NCBI GenBank assembly: GCA_900541245.1
Contig: UQIS01000030.1
Coordinates: 1 to 31,979, forward strand
Length of the DNA stretch: 31,979 bases
Source: an uncultured Collinsella sp.
Lineage (GTDB): Bacteria; Actinomycetota; Coriobacteriia; Coriobacteriales; Coriobacteriaceae
Direction: 5' to 3'
A program made the translations under genes and the position numbers. The notes beneath the pieces are model-generated. The model was not told the DNA's origin and ran no database searches. It was given only the letters and a program-made list of their open reading frames with translations. Position 1 is the first letter of the stretch, and each line of letters starts with the position of its first letter. This document shows positions 22,452-30,002 of the stretch, one piece after another.

Positions 22452-22512
22452 TCCAAAACCCAACCAAACGCCGACCAAACACTGACCAAATGCTTGACCA
22501 CAAAGGGCCAAA
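22452..22512. repeat. 11-bp phased CCAAA repeats upstream of recA
   Basis: TCCAAA or ACCAAA begins at 22452, 22463, 22474 and 22485. A degenerate GACCAC follows at 22496 and GCCAAA at 22507, all exactly 11 bases apart. The array starts about 32 bases upstream of the recA -35 box. On the recA strand the unit reads TTTGG. Confidence 0.6.
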
Positions 22513-22587
22513 TAAGAGCAAGGAAGGCAAGAATACGTCTACAGCCAGCACAAACGCCAAATGAGCCTAAGGTCCCTATCTCCACAA

Positions 22588-22611
22588 TTAAGGGGCCCGG
22601 AGGCCCCTTAA
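22588..22611 (-). terminator. Terminator after pncC
   Basis: A perfect 10-base stem, TTAAGGGGCC with GGCCCCTTAA, and the 4-base loop CGGA, only seven bases past the pncC stop. It closes the rnjA-to-pncC transcription group. Confidence 0.85.
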
Positions 22612-22618
22612 AACACGT

Positions 22619-23149
22619 CTATTCCATAGAGTTGAGCACAAGGGCAATGCGCCCCAATGCCTCCGCGACCGCATGGGCACGAACACACGAACGGTCGCCC
22701 TCATAGTGGCAGCGCACAGAGTCCACGACCGGCACTCCCCCATCAGCCGCGCGATACGCCCAGCCAATATAGAAAGTGCCAGCCGGATCGTCCTCAGTGC
22801 CGCCGCCGGGACCGGCATAACCCGTGGCGCTCACTGCAATATCGCTCTGGTACAGCTCCAGCGAACCCACCGCCATCTCGCGCGCGGTCTGATGCGACAC
22901 CGCGGTATAGCGGTCGAGCGTCTCCTGCTCAACACCCAGCACGCGATGTTTGATCTCATCGCAGTAGGTCACCGCACCGCCACGCAGCACCGCCGAGGCG
23001 CCCGGGATATCCGCAATCGTCGAGGCGATCATGCCAGCTGTCAGAGATTCAGCCGTCGAAACCGTCACACCACGAAAGCTTGCACGCTCAACAATATCGC
23101 GTGCGAGCTCTTCGTTATGCGCGGCAATCTGCTCAAATGATTCCGTCAT
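22619..23149 (-). CDS. pncC: CinA C-terminal-domain protein, nicotinamide-nucleotide amidohydrolase
   Basis: A 176-residue stand-alone CinA C-terminal domain, which hydrolyses nicotinamide mononucleotide to nicotinate mononucleotide in NAD recycling. The signature STAESLTAG is near residue 31, and SATGYAGPGGGTEDDPAGTFYIGW forms the rest of the active site. The N-terminal MoeA-like domain of full CinA is absent, so it matches PncC/YgaD rather than competence CinA. It lies between pgsA and recA, as cinA does in Bacillus. Confidence 0.92.
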   Translation of the reverse strand: MTESFEQIAAHNEELARDIVERASFRGVTVSTAESLTAGMIASTIADIPGASAVLRGGAVTYCDEIKHRVLGVEQETLDRYTAVSHQTAREMAVGSLELYQSDIAVSATGYAGPGGGTEDDPAGTFYIGWAYRAADGGVPVVDSVRCHYEGDRSCVRAHAVAEALGRIALVLNSME

Positions 23150-23161
23150 GCCTACCAGGAC

Positions 23162-23800
23162 CTAGACGGAAAAGACTATCTTGCGGCAGTTCCAGAAGTA
23201 CTGGGCGCCCGAGATAACGGTCAAGACAACGGCAACGGCATACAGGAAGCGCGACACCGAGTAGATGCCGAGCGTCAGCGCCACCGGGCCAAGGTGCAAG
23301 CCGGCCATAGCAAAAACGCACAGGTAACCGCAGATGGAAACCATCGTGGTTGCCGTCTTGTACTTGCCGAGCTTATCGGCTGCAACGACCACACCGGCCG
23401 CACTCGCGACCATGCGCAGGGCGCTCACCAGCAGCTCGCGGAACAGGATAATGAACACGGACCACACGGTCACCATGCCAAAATCCAAGAACAGCAGCAA
23501 GGCCGAGAACACCAGCAGCTTGTCGGCGATGGGGTCCAAGAACTTGCCGAAATCGGTGATCTCGTTACGCGAGCGTGCCAGATAACCGTCGACCTTATCG
23601 GTGCACGACAGGATCACATACAGAATGAAGGCAGCGGCGGCGAGCGGGCCGTCAAAGGTGCTCCAATCCGTACCGGCAACACTCGTGTGAGACAGAGCCG
23701 AGACGATCATGAACACCGGGATAAAGACGATGCGAACGCACGTCACGATGTTGGCGGGCGTCCAGACACTCGTCAGTTCCTTATTGCTCTCGTTTGCCAC
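23162..23800 (-). CDS. pgsA: CDP-diacylglycerol--glycerol-3-phosphate 3-phosphatidyltransferase
   Basis: A 212-residue inner-membrane enzyme making phosphatidylglycerophosphate from CDP-diacylglycerol and glycerol-3-phosphate, the committed step to phosphatidylglycerol and cardiolipin. The motif D68-x2-D71-G72-x2-A75-R76-x8-G85-x3-D89-x3-D93 is complete, and WTPANIVTCVRI near the N-terminus is typical. Several hydrophobic helices follow. It begins nine bases after rimO and ends 12 bases before pncC. Its position next to pncC-recA marks it as the housekeeping PgsA, compared with the copy at 2252. Confidence 0.93.
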   Translation of the reverse strand: MANESNKELTSVWTPANIVTCVRIVFIPVFMIVSALSHTSVAGTDWSTFDGPLAAAAFILYVILSCTDKVDGYLARSRNEITDFGKFLDPIADKLLVFSALLLFLDFGMVTVWSVFIILFRELLVSALRMVASAAGVVVAADKLGKYKTATTMVSICGYLCVFAMAGLHLGPVALTLGIYSVSRFLYAVAVVLTVISGAQYFWNCRKIVFSV

Positions 23801-23809
23801 GACGCTCTC

Positions 23810-25159
23810 CTACTCCACAACATGACCGATAAGCTCATAGCAGAAGCTATCGGTAAACTCGACCGTCAGAATATCGCCCACGGACGCCTCGCTGGCGTCC
23901 AAGTGAACCGCGCCATCGGAATCGGGCGCCTGGAACCAGGCATGGCCGATCAGCTCGGCGCCATCCTCGGTCTCTTCGATACCGTCGACGATCACCTGGG
24001 CGCGCTCGCCCACATGTGCGGCGGTGGCGGCAAAACCGAGCGACTCAGCCAGGTCCATGGCCTCCTGGGCGCGCTCGAGCTTAACCTCCTCATCGACCTG
24101 ACCCTCCATCTTGGCGGCCAGGCTGCCTTCCTCACGCGAGTAGGCAAAGACACTCGTGTAGTCAAAGCCGACGGTGTCCATAAAGTCGATAAGGTCGCGG
24201 AACTCGTCGTCGGTCTCGGTCGGGAAGCCGACCATGGCCGTGGAACGGATCACGATGCCGGGGATGCGCTCACGCAGATCGCGGAACAGGTCCTCGAGCT
24301 CCTGGCGCGAACCGGAGCGACGCATGGCCTTTAGGATGCGCGCGTCGCAGTGCTGCACGGGGATATCGATATAGGGCAGCACCTCGGGCGTATCGCAAAT
24401 CGTCTCGATGAGTTCGTCAGTCATGCCCTCGGGCTGCAGGTAGAGCACGCGGACCCAGACGTTGTGCGGGCGCACGGTCTCGGCGACGGCACGCAGCAGC
24501 TGCGCCAGATTGCGCGGCGAGCCCTCGGCGACGTCCTCGTCGGCAAAGTCGTTACCCCAAATACCCGTGTCCTGGCCGATCAGCACGATCTCGCGCACAC
24601 CGCCGGCAACCAGGTCGCGCACCTCGGAGATAATGCTCTCGGCATTACGCGAGTGATAGCGACCGCGGATGTAGGGGATCATGCAGAAGCTGCAGAAACG
24701 GTTGCAGCCATCGGAAATCTTGACGTAAGCAACGGCGCCCTCGACGGTACGCTTGACCTGCGGGATATAGGCTGCGATCTCACGCTCGACATCCAACACG
24801 CCATCGATGACCGCCACGATGCCGTCCTCCTCGTCGGCCTTCACAAAGGCAGCGACCTCGGGCAGCTCGTCAGGCAGGTCGCCGCCATAGCGCGACGGCA
24901 CGCAGCCGCACATGACGATGGGGCAAGAACGAACGCCGTCCTGAACCTCGTTGGCGAGCTCGAGCGTGGTCTCGATGCTCTCGGACGTTGCGGAAGCGAG
25001 GAACGAGCATGTATTGACGATGGCGATATCGGCATCCTGCGGATCGAATGCCTCCTCGTAGCCTGCGGCGGTCAAAAGAGAACGCATGCGGTCGGTGTCA
25101 ACCTCGTTCTTAGCGCACCCGAGGGTGATGTAGAGCACGGAGCCCAACGGTGTATCCAT
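23810..25159 (-). CDS. rimO: Ribosomal protein S12 methylthiotransferase RimO
   Basis: A 449-residue radical-SAM enzyme that methylthiolates the conserved aspartate of ribosomal protein S12. Auxiliary cluster cysteines are C15 (TLGCAKNEVDTDRM), C51 (NTCSF) and C86 (GCVPSR). The radical-SAM motif is C152-x3-C156-x2-C159 (CNRFCSFC), followed by MIPYIRGRYHSR, and a TRAM domain ends the protein. LGCAKN and RGRYHSR separate RimO from MiaB. The nearest AAAGGA is about 12 bases before the ATG, a rather long spacing. Confidence 0.97.
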   Translation of the reverse strand: MDTPLGSVLYITLGCAKNEVDTDRMRSLLTAAGYEEAFDPQDADIAIVNTCSFLASATSESIETTLELANEVQDGVRSCPIVMCGCVPSRYGGDLPDELPEVAAFVKADEEDGIVAVIDGVLDVEREIAAYIPQVKRTVEGAVAYVKISDGCNRFCSFCMIPYIRGRYHSRNAESIISEVRDLVAGGVREIVLIGQDTGIWGNDFADEDVAEGSPRNLAQLLRAVAETVRPHNVWVRVLYLQPEGMTDELIETICDTPEVLPYIDIPVQHCDARILKAMRRSGSRQELEDLFRDLRERIPGIVIRSTAMVGFPTETDDEFRDLIDFMDTVGFDYTSVFAYSREEGSLAAKMEGQVDEEVKLERAQEAMDLAESLGFAATAAHVGERAQVIVDGIEETEDGAELIGHAWFQAPDSDGAVHLDASEASVGDILTVEFTDSFCYELIGHVVE

Positions 25160-25186
25160 GTTGGAGAGCGGTCCTTTCGAATGATA

Positions 25187-25684
25187 TTAGCGGTAGTTGG
25201 TGAACTGCAGCGGCTGGCCGTAGTCCTGGTCGCGCAGAAACTGGATCACGGTCTGCAACGCGTCCTTCGAAGCAGAGGAAACACGCAGCTTATCGGCCTC
25301 GATGGTCACCTTGACCTTGAGCTTTTGGTCCTTGATGTCCTTGTTGATCTTCTTGGCGGTCGCCTGGTCGATACCCTCGACGATATGGCCGAACACGCGC
25401 ACGGTGCCGCCCGATGCCGCCTGCGGAGCATCCCACGAGACAGCCTTGAGGTCGATGCCGCGCTTGATGAGCTTGGAGCTCAGCACGTCGATAATCTGCT
25501 TGGAGACAAAGTCGGCCGGGGCGTTGATCGTAAAGAGCTTGTCGCCCTTCGAAAGCTCGATCGTGGCGCCGGAATCCTTAAGGTCATAGCGCTGGGAAAT
25601 CTCGCGCGTGGTCTGCTGGAAGGCGTTGTCGACCTCTTGCATGTTGACCTCGGACACGACGTCGAAGCTGGAATCTTTAGCCAT
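25187..25684 (-). CDS. yajQ: YajQ family nucleotide-binding protein
   Basis: A 165-residue cytoplasmic protein of the YajQ/DUF520 family, starting MAKDSSFDVVSEVNMQEVDNAFQQ and containing RYDLKDSGATIEL and RVFGHIVEGIDQATAKKINKDIKD. Family members bind nucleotides (cyclic di-GMP in some species) and can act as co-regulators. AAAGGA lies six bases before the ATG at 25684. The open frame continues upstream to 25855, but that part is only the antisense of the RodZ-like repeats. It lies 27 bases before rimO in the same operon. Confidence 0.93.
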   Translation of the reverse strand: MAKDSSFDVVSEVNMQEVDNAFQQTTREISQRYDLKDSGATIELSKGDKLFTINAPADFVSKQIIDVLSSKLIKRGIDLKAVSWDAPQAASGGTVRVFGHIVEGIDQATAKKINKDIKDQKLKVKVTIEADKLRVSSASKDALQTVIQFLRDQDYGQPLQFTNYR

Positions 25685-25709
25685 GATGTTTCCTTTCGCG
25701 TACGAGCGG

Positions 25710-27221
25710 CTAGTAGCTATCGTACGAATAGTCGGTAGAATCGGTGGGCGTCTGACCGTCAGTTGAGGTATCGGCGCCATCCGTGGACTGGGCATCGGTA
25801 CCATCGGTGGCATCGGTACCATCGGTGGTGTCGGTACCATCAGAACTTTCACCATTCTCGGAATCAGTCGTCTCCTTCTTGGGAACGGTGATCGTCACAC
25901 GCGCCACGCCCGAGGTCTTGGTATCGTAACGGACCTTTTCACCGTTCTTGGTAACGGTGACATCGGAAGGCTTGGACGTGGTGATCTCGATCGAGGACTC
26001 GGGCGTGTACTCCTGCTCGAAGGGGCCAGTCGCCTGGGCGCCATAGACCGACTTGCCGTCGACCTTGACCTCAATCCACGCGGTCTTTCCCTTGGCAACG
26101 GAGACTTTGACCTTCGTGACCTCGTTCTCTTCCTTCTTGGCCGTCGTCTTGGTAGCGTCCGAATCAGTCGACTCATCCGTAGCCTCATCGGTGTCTTCGT
26201 CCTCGTCGACCGTTTCGGTCTTCTTAGAAGACTTCTTGGTCGTCGTCTTGGTAGCAGCGGGCGTCTCGGGCGTGTTCTCGGGCGCCGAAGATGCGCAGCC
26301 GCGCAGAAGCACCACGATGAGCACAATCAGCAGCAACACCACGGCACCGATGCCGGCGTAGACGATACGCGGATCGAGCCCGTTGTTTTGAGGAGTACGT
26401 GATCCGCCGCGTCCACGACTGGAACTGTTGCGGCCGCCTCCCTGAGGCATACGACCACGATTGCTATCGGAACGGCCGCGATAGCAATCGTGGCCCTGAA
26501 GGCTGCGCTGACCCGAGCGGGGCGCAAGTTCACCGCGGCCTTGATAGCCACGCTGGCCCGAACGCGGAGCCGAAGAGCGCTGGCCATACGGCTGTGATTG
26601 AGAGCGAAGACGCGGCGTCACCTGCGTGGTATCGGCATCCGCATAGCCACCGCGAGAGCGTCCCGTAGAGGCACCACGGTAACCGCGATCGGAATAGCCG
26701 CCGTCGCCGTAGCCGGCACGAGGGTCACGCGCCACGCCGCGAGCAGCGGGAAGTGCACGGTCCTCGGGCATCGGCGTACTGCGAAACCGGTCACGCTGTA
26801 AGCGAATCTCATCGCCCGAACCCGACTCGGTAATATAACCGGCCTGCTGAGGACGCTGTCCATAGCGGGTCGAACGACCGCCCTGAACCATCAGGAAGCG
26901 CCCGTTATCGACCGAGGAACGCGAATTGACGTAGCCGGCGGCGTCCTGAAAACGACCGCCCTGCTGCGACGTCTCGCGTTCGTATGCCATCAGGTCGTCA
27001 AAGTAGGCATTGACGACATCGCGCGGATTGAGGCCCAAAAAGCGAGCATAGCTCGAAATCATGCCCTGTGCATAGCCGCGCGGCGGCATCGAAGCAAAGT
27101 TACCGGTCTCGAAAAACTCGATGATCTGCGGCCTGATTTTGATGGTGTTGGCGACCTGCTGAATGGAAAGGCCCATTCGGCGACGCTGCTCAAGCAGCAT
27201 GTCACCAAAGCGTGCAGCCAT
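25710..27221 (-). CDS. RodZ-like HTH membrane protein with RG-rich region and DUF4115-like domain
   Basis: A 503-residue membrane protein. Residues 1-65 form a RodZ-type helix-turn-helix (RRRMGLSIQQVANTIKIRPQIIEFFETGNF...PRGYAQGMISSYARFLGL). Residues about 90-280 are a disordered Arg/Gly/Ser/Gln-rich stretch with many RG and RGG triplets. One membrane helix follows (about 285-307, IVYAGIGAVVLLLIVLIVVLL), then a Lys/Thr/Glu-rich linker, an external DUF4115-like beta domain (about 370-455) and a Thr/Asp/Gly repeat tail ending SYDSY. RodZ proteins link MreB to cell-wall synthesis; an MreB role here is inferred. Its ATG overlaps the ftsK stop by one base (TGATG). Confidence 0.85.
   Translation of the reverse strand: MAARFGDMLLEQRRRMGLSIQQVANTIKIRPQIIEFFETGNFASMPPRGYAQGMISSYARFLGLNPRDVVNAYFDDLMAYERETSQQGGRFQDAAGYVNSRSSVDNGRFLMVQGGRSTRYGQRPQQAGYITESGSGDEIRLQRDRFRSTPMPEDRALPAARGVARDPRAGYGDGGYSDRGYRGASTGRSRGGYADADTTQVTPRLRSQSQPYGQRSSAPRSGQRGYQGRGELAPRSGQRSLQGHDCYRGRSDSNRGRMPQGGGRNSSSRGRGGSRTPQNNGLDPRIVYAGIGAVVLLLIVLIVVLLRGCASSAPENTPETPAATKTTTKKSSKKTETVDEDEDTDEATDESTDSDATKTTAKKEENEVTKVKVSVAKGKTAWIEVKVDGKSVYGAQATGPFEQEYTPESSIEITTSKPSDVTVTKNGEKVRYDTKTSGVARVTITVPKKETTDSENGESSDGTDTTDGTDATDGTDAQSTDGADTSTDGQTPTDSTDYSYDSY
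25792..25845. repeat. 18-bp tandem repeat in the RodZ-like gene tail
   Basis: Two exact 18-base units (25792-25809 and 25810-25827) and a third diverged unit encode DGTDAT-type hexapeptides in the extracellular tail. The copy number could vary between strains. Confidence 0.7.
26455..26493. repeat. 15-bp perfect inverted repeat inside the RodZ-like coding region
   Basis: CCACGATTGCTATCG (26455-26469) and CGATAGCAATCGTGG (26479-26493) are exact complements with a 9-base spacer. It lies in the part encoding the RG-rich segment (HDCYRGRSDSNRG), where protein sequence is little constrained. Confidence 0.7.
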
Positions 27222-30001
27222 CAGAATCCTCCAAACTCACGATCTTCACGTGCCATCTCGGCGTCGACAGATTCCAGCGCGGCAAGCCCCTCCTCGTCCA
27301 ACAGGACCTCGCGCGGCTTGGAACCGTCGGGCGGGCCGACGACACCCTTTTCTTCCAGCATGTCCATAATACGCCCGGCACGCGCATAGCCAACCTTCAG
27401 ACGACGTTGCAGGCCAGATGTGGAGCCAAGCTGCGATTCCACCACAATATGGGCGGCTTCCCAAATGAGCGGATCATCGTCTTGCGGCTCGGCGACTCCG
27501 GTACGGACAATGCCGCCGCCACCCGCCATGGACATGGAAGCGGGCGCCACGGCAGACAGGATCTCCTCGTGGTAGTCGGGCTCGCTCTGCGACTTGACGA
27601 ACTCGACGATCTCGTTGATTTCATCATCCGAGACAAAGCAGCCCTGGATACGGCGGGGCTTGCCCCAGTCGACCTTAGAGAACAGCATGTCGCCCAAACC
27701 GGTGAGCTTTTCGGCACCCATCTGGTCGATGATGACGCGCGAGTCGATGCCCGTGGCGACGTTAAAGGCGATGCGGTTGGTGATGTTGGCCTTGATGAGG
27801 CCCGTCACCACGTTGGAGCTCGGGCGCTGCGTGGCCACGATAAGGTGGATACCGGCGGCACGGCCCAGCTGAGCAATACGCACGATCGAGGCCTCGACAT
27901 CCTTACCGGCGACCATCATCAAGTCCGAAAGCTCGTCAATGATGATGACCAAGTAGGGCATCTTTTGCGGCGGGTTGTCGTAATGCTCAAACTCGCCGGC
28001 GGCCTGCTTTTCGTTGTAGGTCGAGATCTTACGCACGTTGAGACGCTCGAAGACCTTCAGGCGACGCTCCATCTCGGACACGGCCCATTGCAGAGCGCTC
28101 GCGGCCTGCTTGGGCTCGGTCACTACAGGCACGTAAAGATGCGGCAGACCGTTATAGCCCGCAAGCTCGACGCGCTTGGGGTCGACCATGATCAGGCGAA
28201 CGTCCTCGGGAAGGGCGCGCATGAGCAAGGTCGTGATGATGGAGTTGATCATGACCGACTTACCGGAACCCGTGGTACCGGCAATCAGCAGGTGAGGCAT
28301 CTTGGCGAGGTCGGCGACGACCGGCGTGCCCTCGGCGTCGCGGCCGATGGCGAGCTCGAGCGGACCGCCCTTCACATAGGGCAGCACGTCGCCCAGGTTG
28401 ACGTTTTGGCGCTTACGATTGGGGATCTCGATACCCACAAGCGAGGTACCGGGGATCGGGGCAAAGATGCGCACCGACTGGGCAGCGAGCGAAAGCGCGA
28501 TGTCGTCCTCGAGGCTCGAGATCTTGCTCACGCGCTCGCCCTCGCCAGGTTGCAGCTTAAAGGTCGTCACCGTGGGGCCGGCGATCCAGCCGACCACACG
28601 GGCACTACGACCAAACTCCAACAACGTGGACTGAAGCGACTCGGCAGTCTGTTCCAGCTCCTTGTCAGAAGACGCGGAGGACGCCGATTGCGGGTTGGCA
28701 TGCAGGATTTCGAGCGGCGGAAGCTTGAGACCGTCCTCTTCTTCACCCTCGTTATCTGCGGCGCCGCCGTCCGCTCCCCCATCGCTAGCCGCAGCCGATT
28801 CGACAGCACTCAAGGCAGGCGCATCGGCAACCTTGGGATGCTTCAAGAAGTCGGGGATCTGAGGTGCTGCCGAGACAGGATTCACGGCAAACGGCGGCTC
28901 GGACTCGTCGATCTTATCGGGGTCGTCTTCCATCGAAAGCTGACCGGTTACCTGGTCGCGCTTTGCATGGCGACGCGGCAGCAAAGTTGTCTTTGCGGTC
29001 TCAATCGGAGCCTCGTCGTCCTCGTCATCGCCCTCGGTGAGCTCAATCTCGCTCTCGGACCAAGACGGGTCGGGCTCACTCGTATTGAGTTTGGGCGCAG
29101 CCTTGCCCTTCTTGGCATGGCGGCGCGGCAACAGCGTTGTCTTGGCCCGCTCGGCCTCCACGGCATCGGACACGTCGACAAACGGATCATCGTCCTCGTC
29201 GTCATCATCCAAAACCGGGTCCACATCGTTGCCCATGACCGTGGTCACGGCAGCATCGGAGCCCTTTTGACGAAGAATGCTCAGGTGCGGACGGGCAACG
29301 CCGGGTACCGAAAGGGCTTCGTCGTCACCCCACGGGCTGGCGTTGACATCGGCACGACGGCGCTCGGCAAAATCGGCCGCACGGTCGCGAGCAGAGCGCA
29401 AAACGCCACCCACCGAAAAGCCGATGATGACCAGGCCCACGACGACAAGGCCCAACAGGACCACCATCGCGATAGGCTTACCCAGGGCATTCTGCAGCGC
29501 ACTCGCAATAAACGCACCGATGTAGCCACCCGAGGCGGACAGGTTTTGCGGCGTGAACATAAGGTCACACGAATCGCTCGTACCCGGCACCATCAGCGAA
29601 AGAATGGAGACGACGGCGATAAAGACCACGGCGCCGCCCGCAACAGAGCGCGCGTTGAGCGGCGAGTCCTCGCCTAAAAAGAGCGTGGCGGCAAACAGCA
29701 AAATGACGATCGGCAGAACGTAGGCACCCAGACCAAAGCCCAAGTGGTAGAAACCGGCAACCGCAGCTGTCACGGGCGCTGTTGCCGGAGAGATCACGGC
29801 AATGAAGGACGCGATCGCCAAAACGGCAATGACCACGCCGGCGATATCGCGGTTGGCCGAGGGCTCGACCAAGGGCTCAAAATCGTCAAAGTCTGCCTCG
29901 TGGCCCTTATTGGCACGCAGATGGGAACCGGCACCCTTAGCAGATGCCGGTTGGTTATTGGCCTTATTGCCTTTGGCGTTTTGTGCAGATCCGCGCGCCA
30001 A
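27221..30001 (-). CDS. ftsK: DNA translocase FtsK/SpoIIIE
   Basis: A 926-residue septal DNA pump that clears chromosome DNA from the closing division site. It has an N-terminal basic/acidic segment, four membrane helices (about 50-210), a linker (about 210-480), an alpha/beta motor with Walker A GTTGSGKS (near 575) and Walker B VIIIDELSD (near 690), and a C-terminal gamma winged-helix domain (last 75 residues) that reads KOPS-type sequences. The start is TTG at 30001, chosen because GGAGG lies six bases upstream, inside the end of rnjA. In the linker AKTTLLPRRHAK occurs twice, about 48 residues apart. It overlaps the RodZ-like gene. Confidence 0.96.
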   Translation of the reverse strand: MARGSAQNAKGNKANNQPASAKGAGSHLRANKGHEADFDDFEPLVEPSANRDIAGVVIAVLAIASFIAVISPATAPVTAAVAGFYHLGFGLGAYVLPIVILLFAATLFLGEDSPLNARSVAGGAVVFIAVVSILSLMVPGTSDSCDLMFTPQNLSASGGYIGAFIASALQNALGKPIAMVVLLGLVVVGLVIIGFSVGGVLRSARDRAADFAERRRADVNASPWGDDEALSVPGVARPHLSILRQKGSDAAVTTVMGNDVDPVLDDDDEDDDPFVDVSDAVEAERAKTTLLPRRHAKKGKAAPKLNTSEPDPSWSESEIELTEGDDEDDEAPIETAKTTLLPRRHAKRDQVTGQLSMEDDPDKIDESEPPFAVNPVSAAPQIPDFLKHPKVADAPALSAVESAAASDGGADGGAADNEGEEEDGLKLPPLEILHANPQSASSASSDKELEQTAESLQSTLLEFGRSARVVGWIAGPTVTTFKLQPGEGERVSKISSLEDDIALSLAAQSVRIFAPIPGTSLVGIEIPNRKRQNVNLGDVLPYVKGGPLELAIGRDAEGTPVVADLAKMPHLLIAGTTGSGKSVMINSIITTLLMRALPEDVRLIMVDPKRVELAGYNGLPHLYVPVVTEPKQAASALQWAVSEMERRLKVFERLNVRKISTYNEKQAAGEFEHYDNPPQKMPYLVIIIDELSDLMMVAGKDVEASIVRIAQLGRAAGIHLIVATQRPSSNVVTGLIKANITNRIAFNVATGIDSRVIIDQMGAEKLTGLGDMLFSKVDWGKPRRIQGCFVSDDEINEIVEFVKSQSEPDYHEEILSAVAPASMSMAGGGGIVRTGVAEPQDDDPLIWEAAHIVVESQLGSTSGLQRRLKVGYARAGRIMDMLEEKGVVGPPDGSKPREVLLDEEGLAALESVDAEMAREDREFGGF

Positions 30002-30002
30002 G

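Noticed and set aside
22441..22520. CRISPR array at the 11-bp repeats upstream of recA
   Set aside because: Units are far too short and have no unique spacers; the phasing fits a binding array instead.
24350..25738. A 462-codon open frame on the plus strand opposite rimO and yajQ
   Set aside because: Antisense of two conserved genes, with no plausible protein features.
27212..29677. An 821-codon open frame on the plus strand opposite ftsK
   Set aside because: His/Gly/Arg/Asp-rich translation typical of an antisense shadow; the minus strand encodes an intact FtsK.
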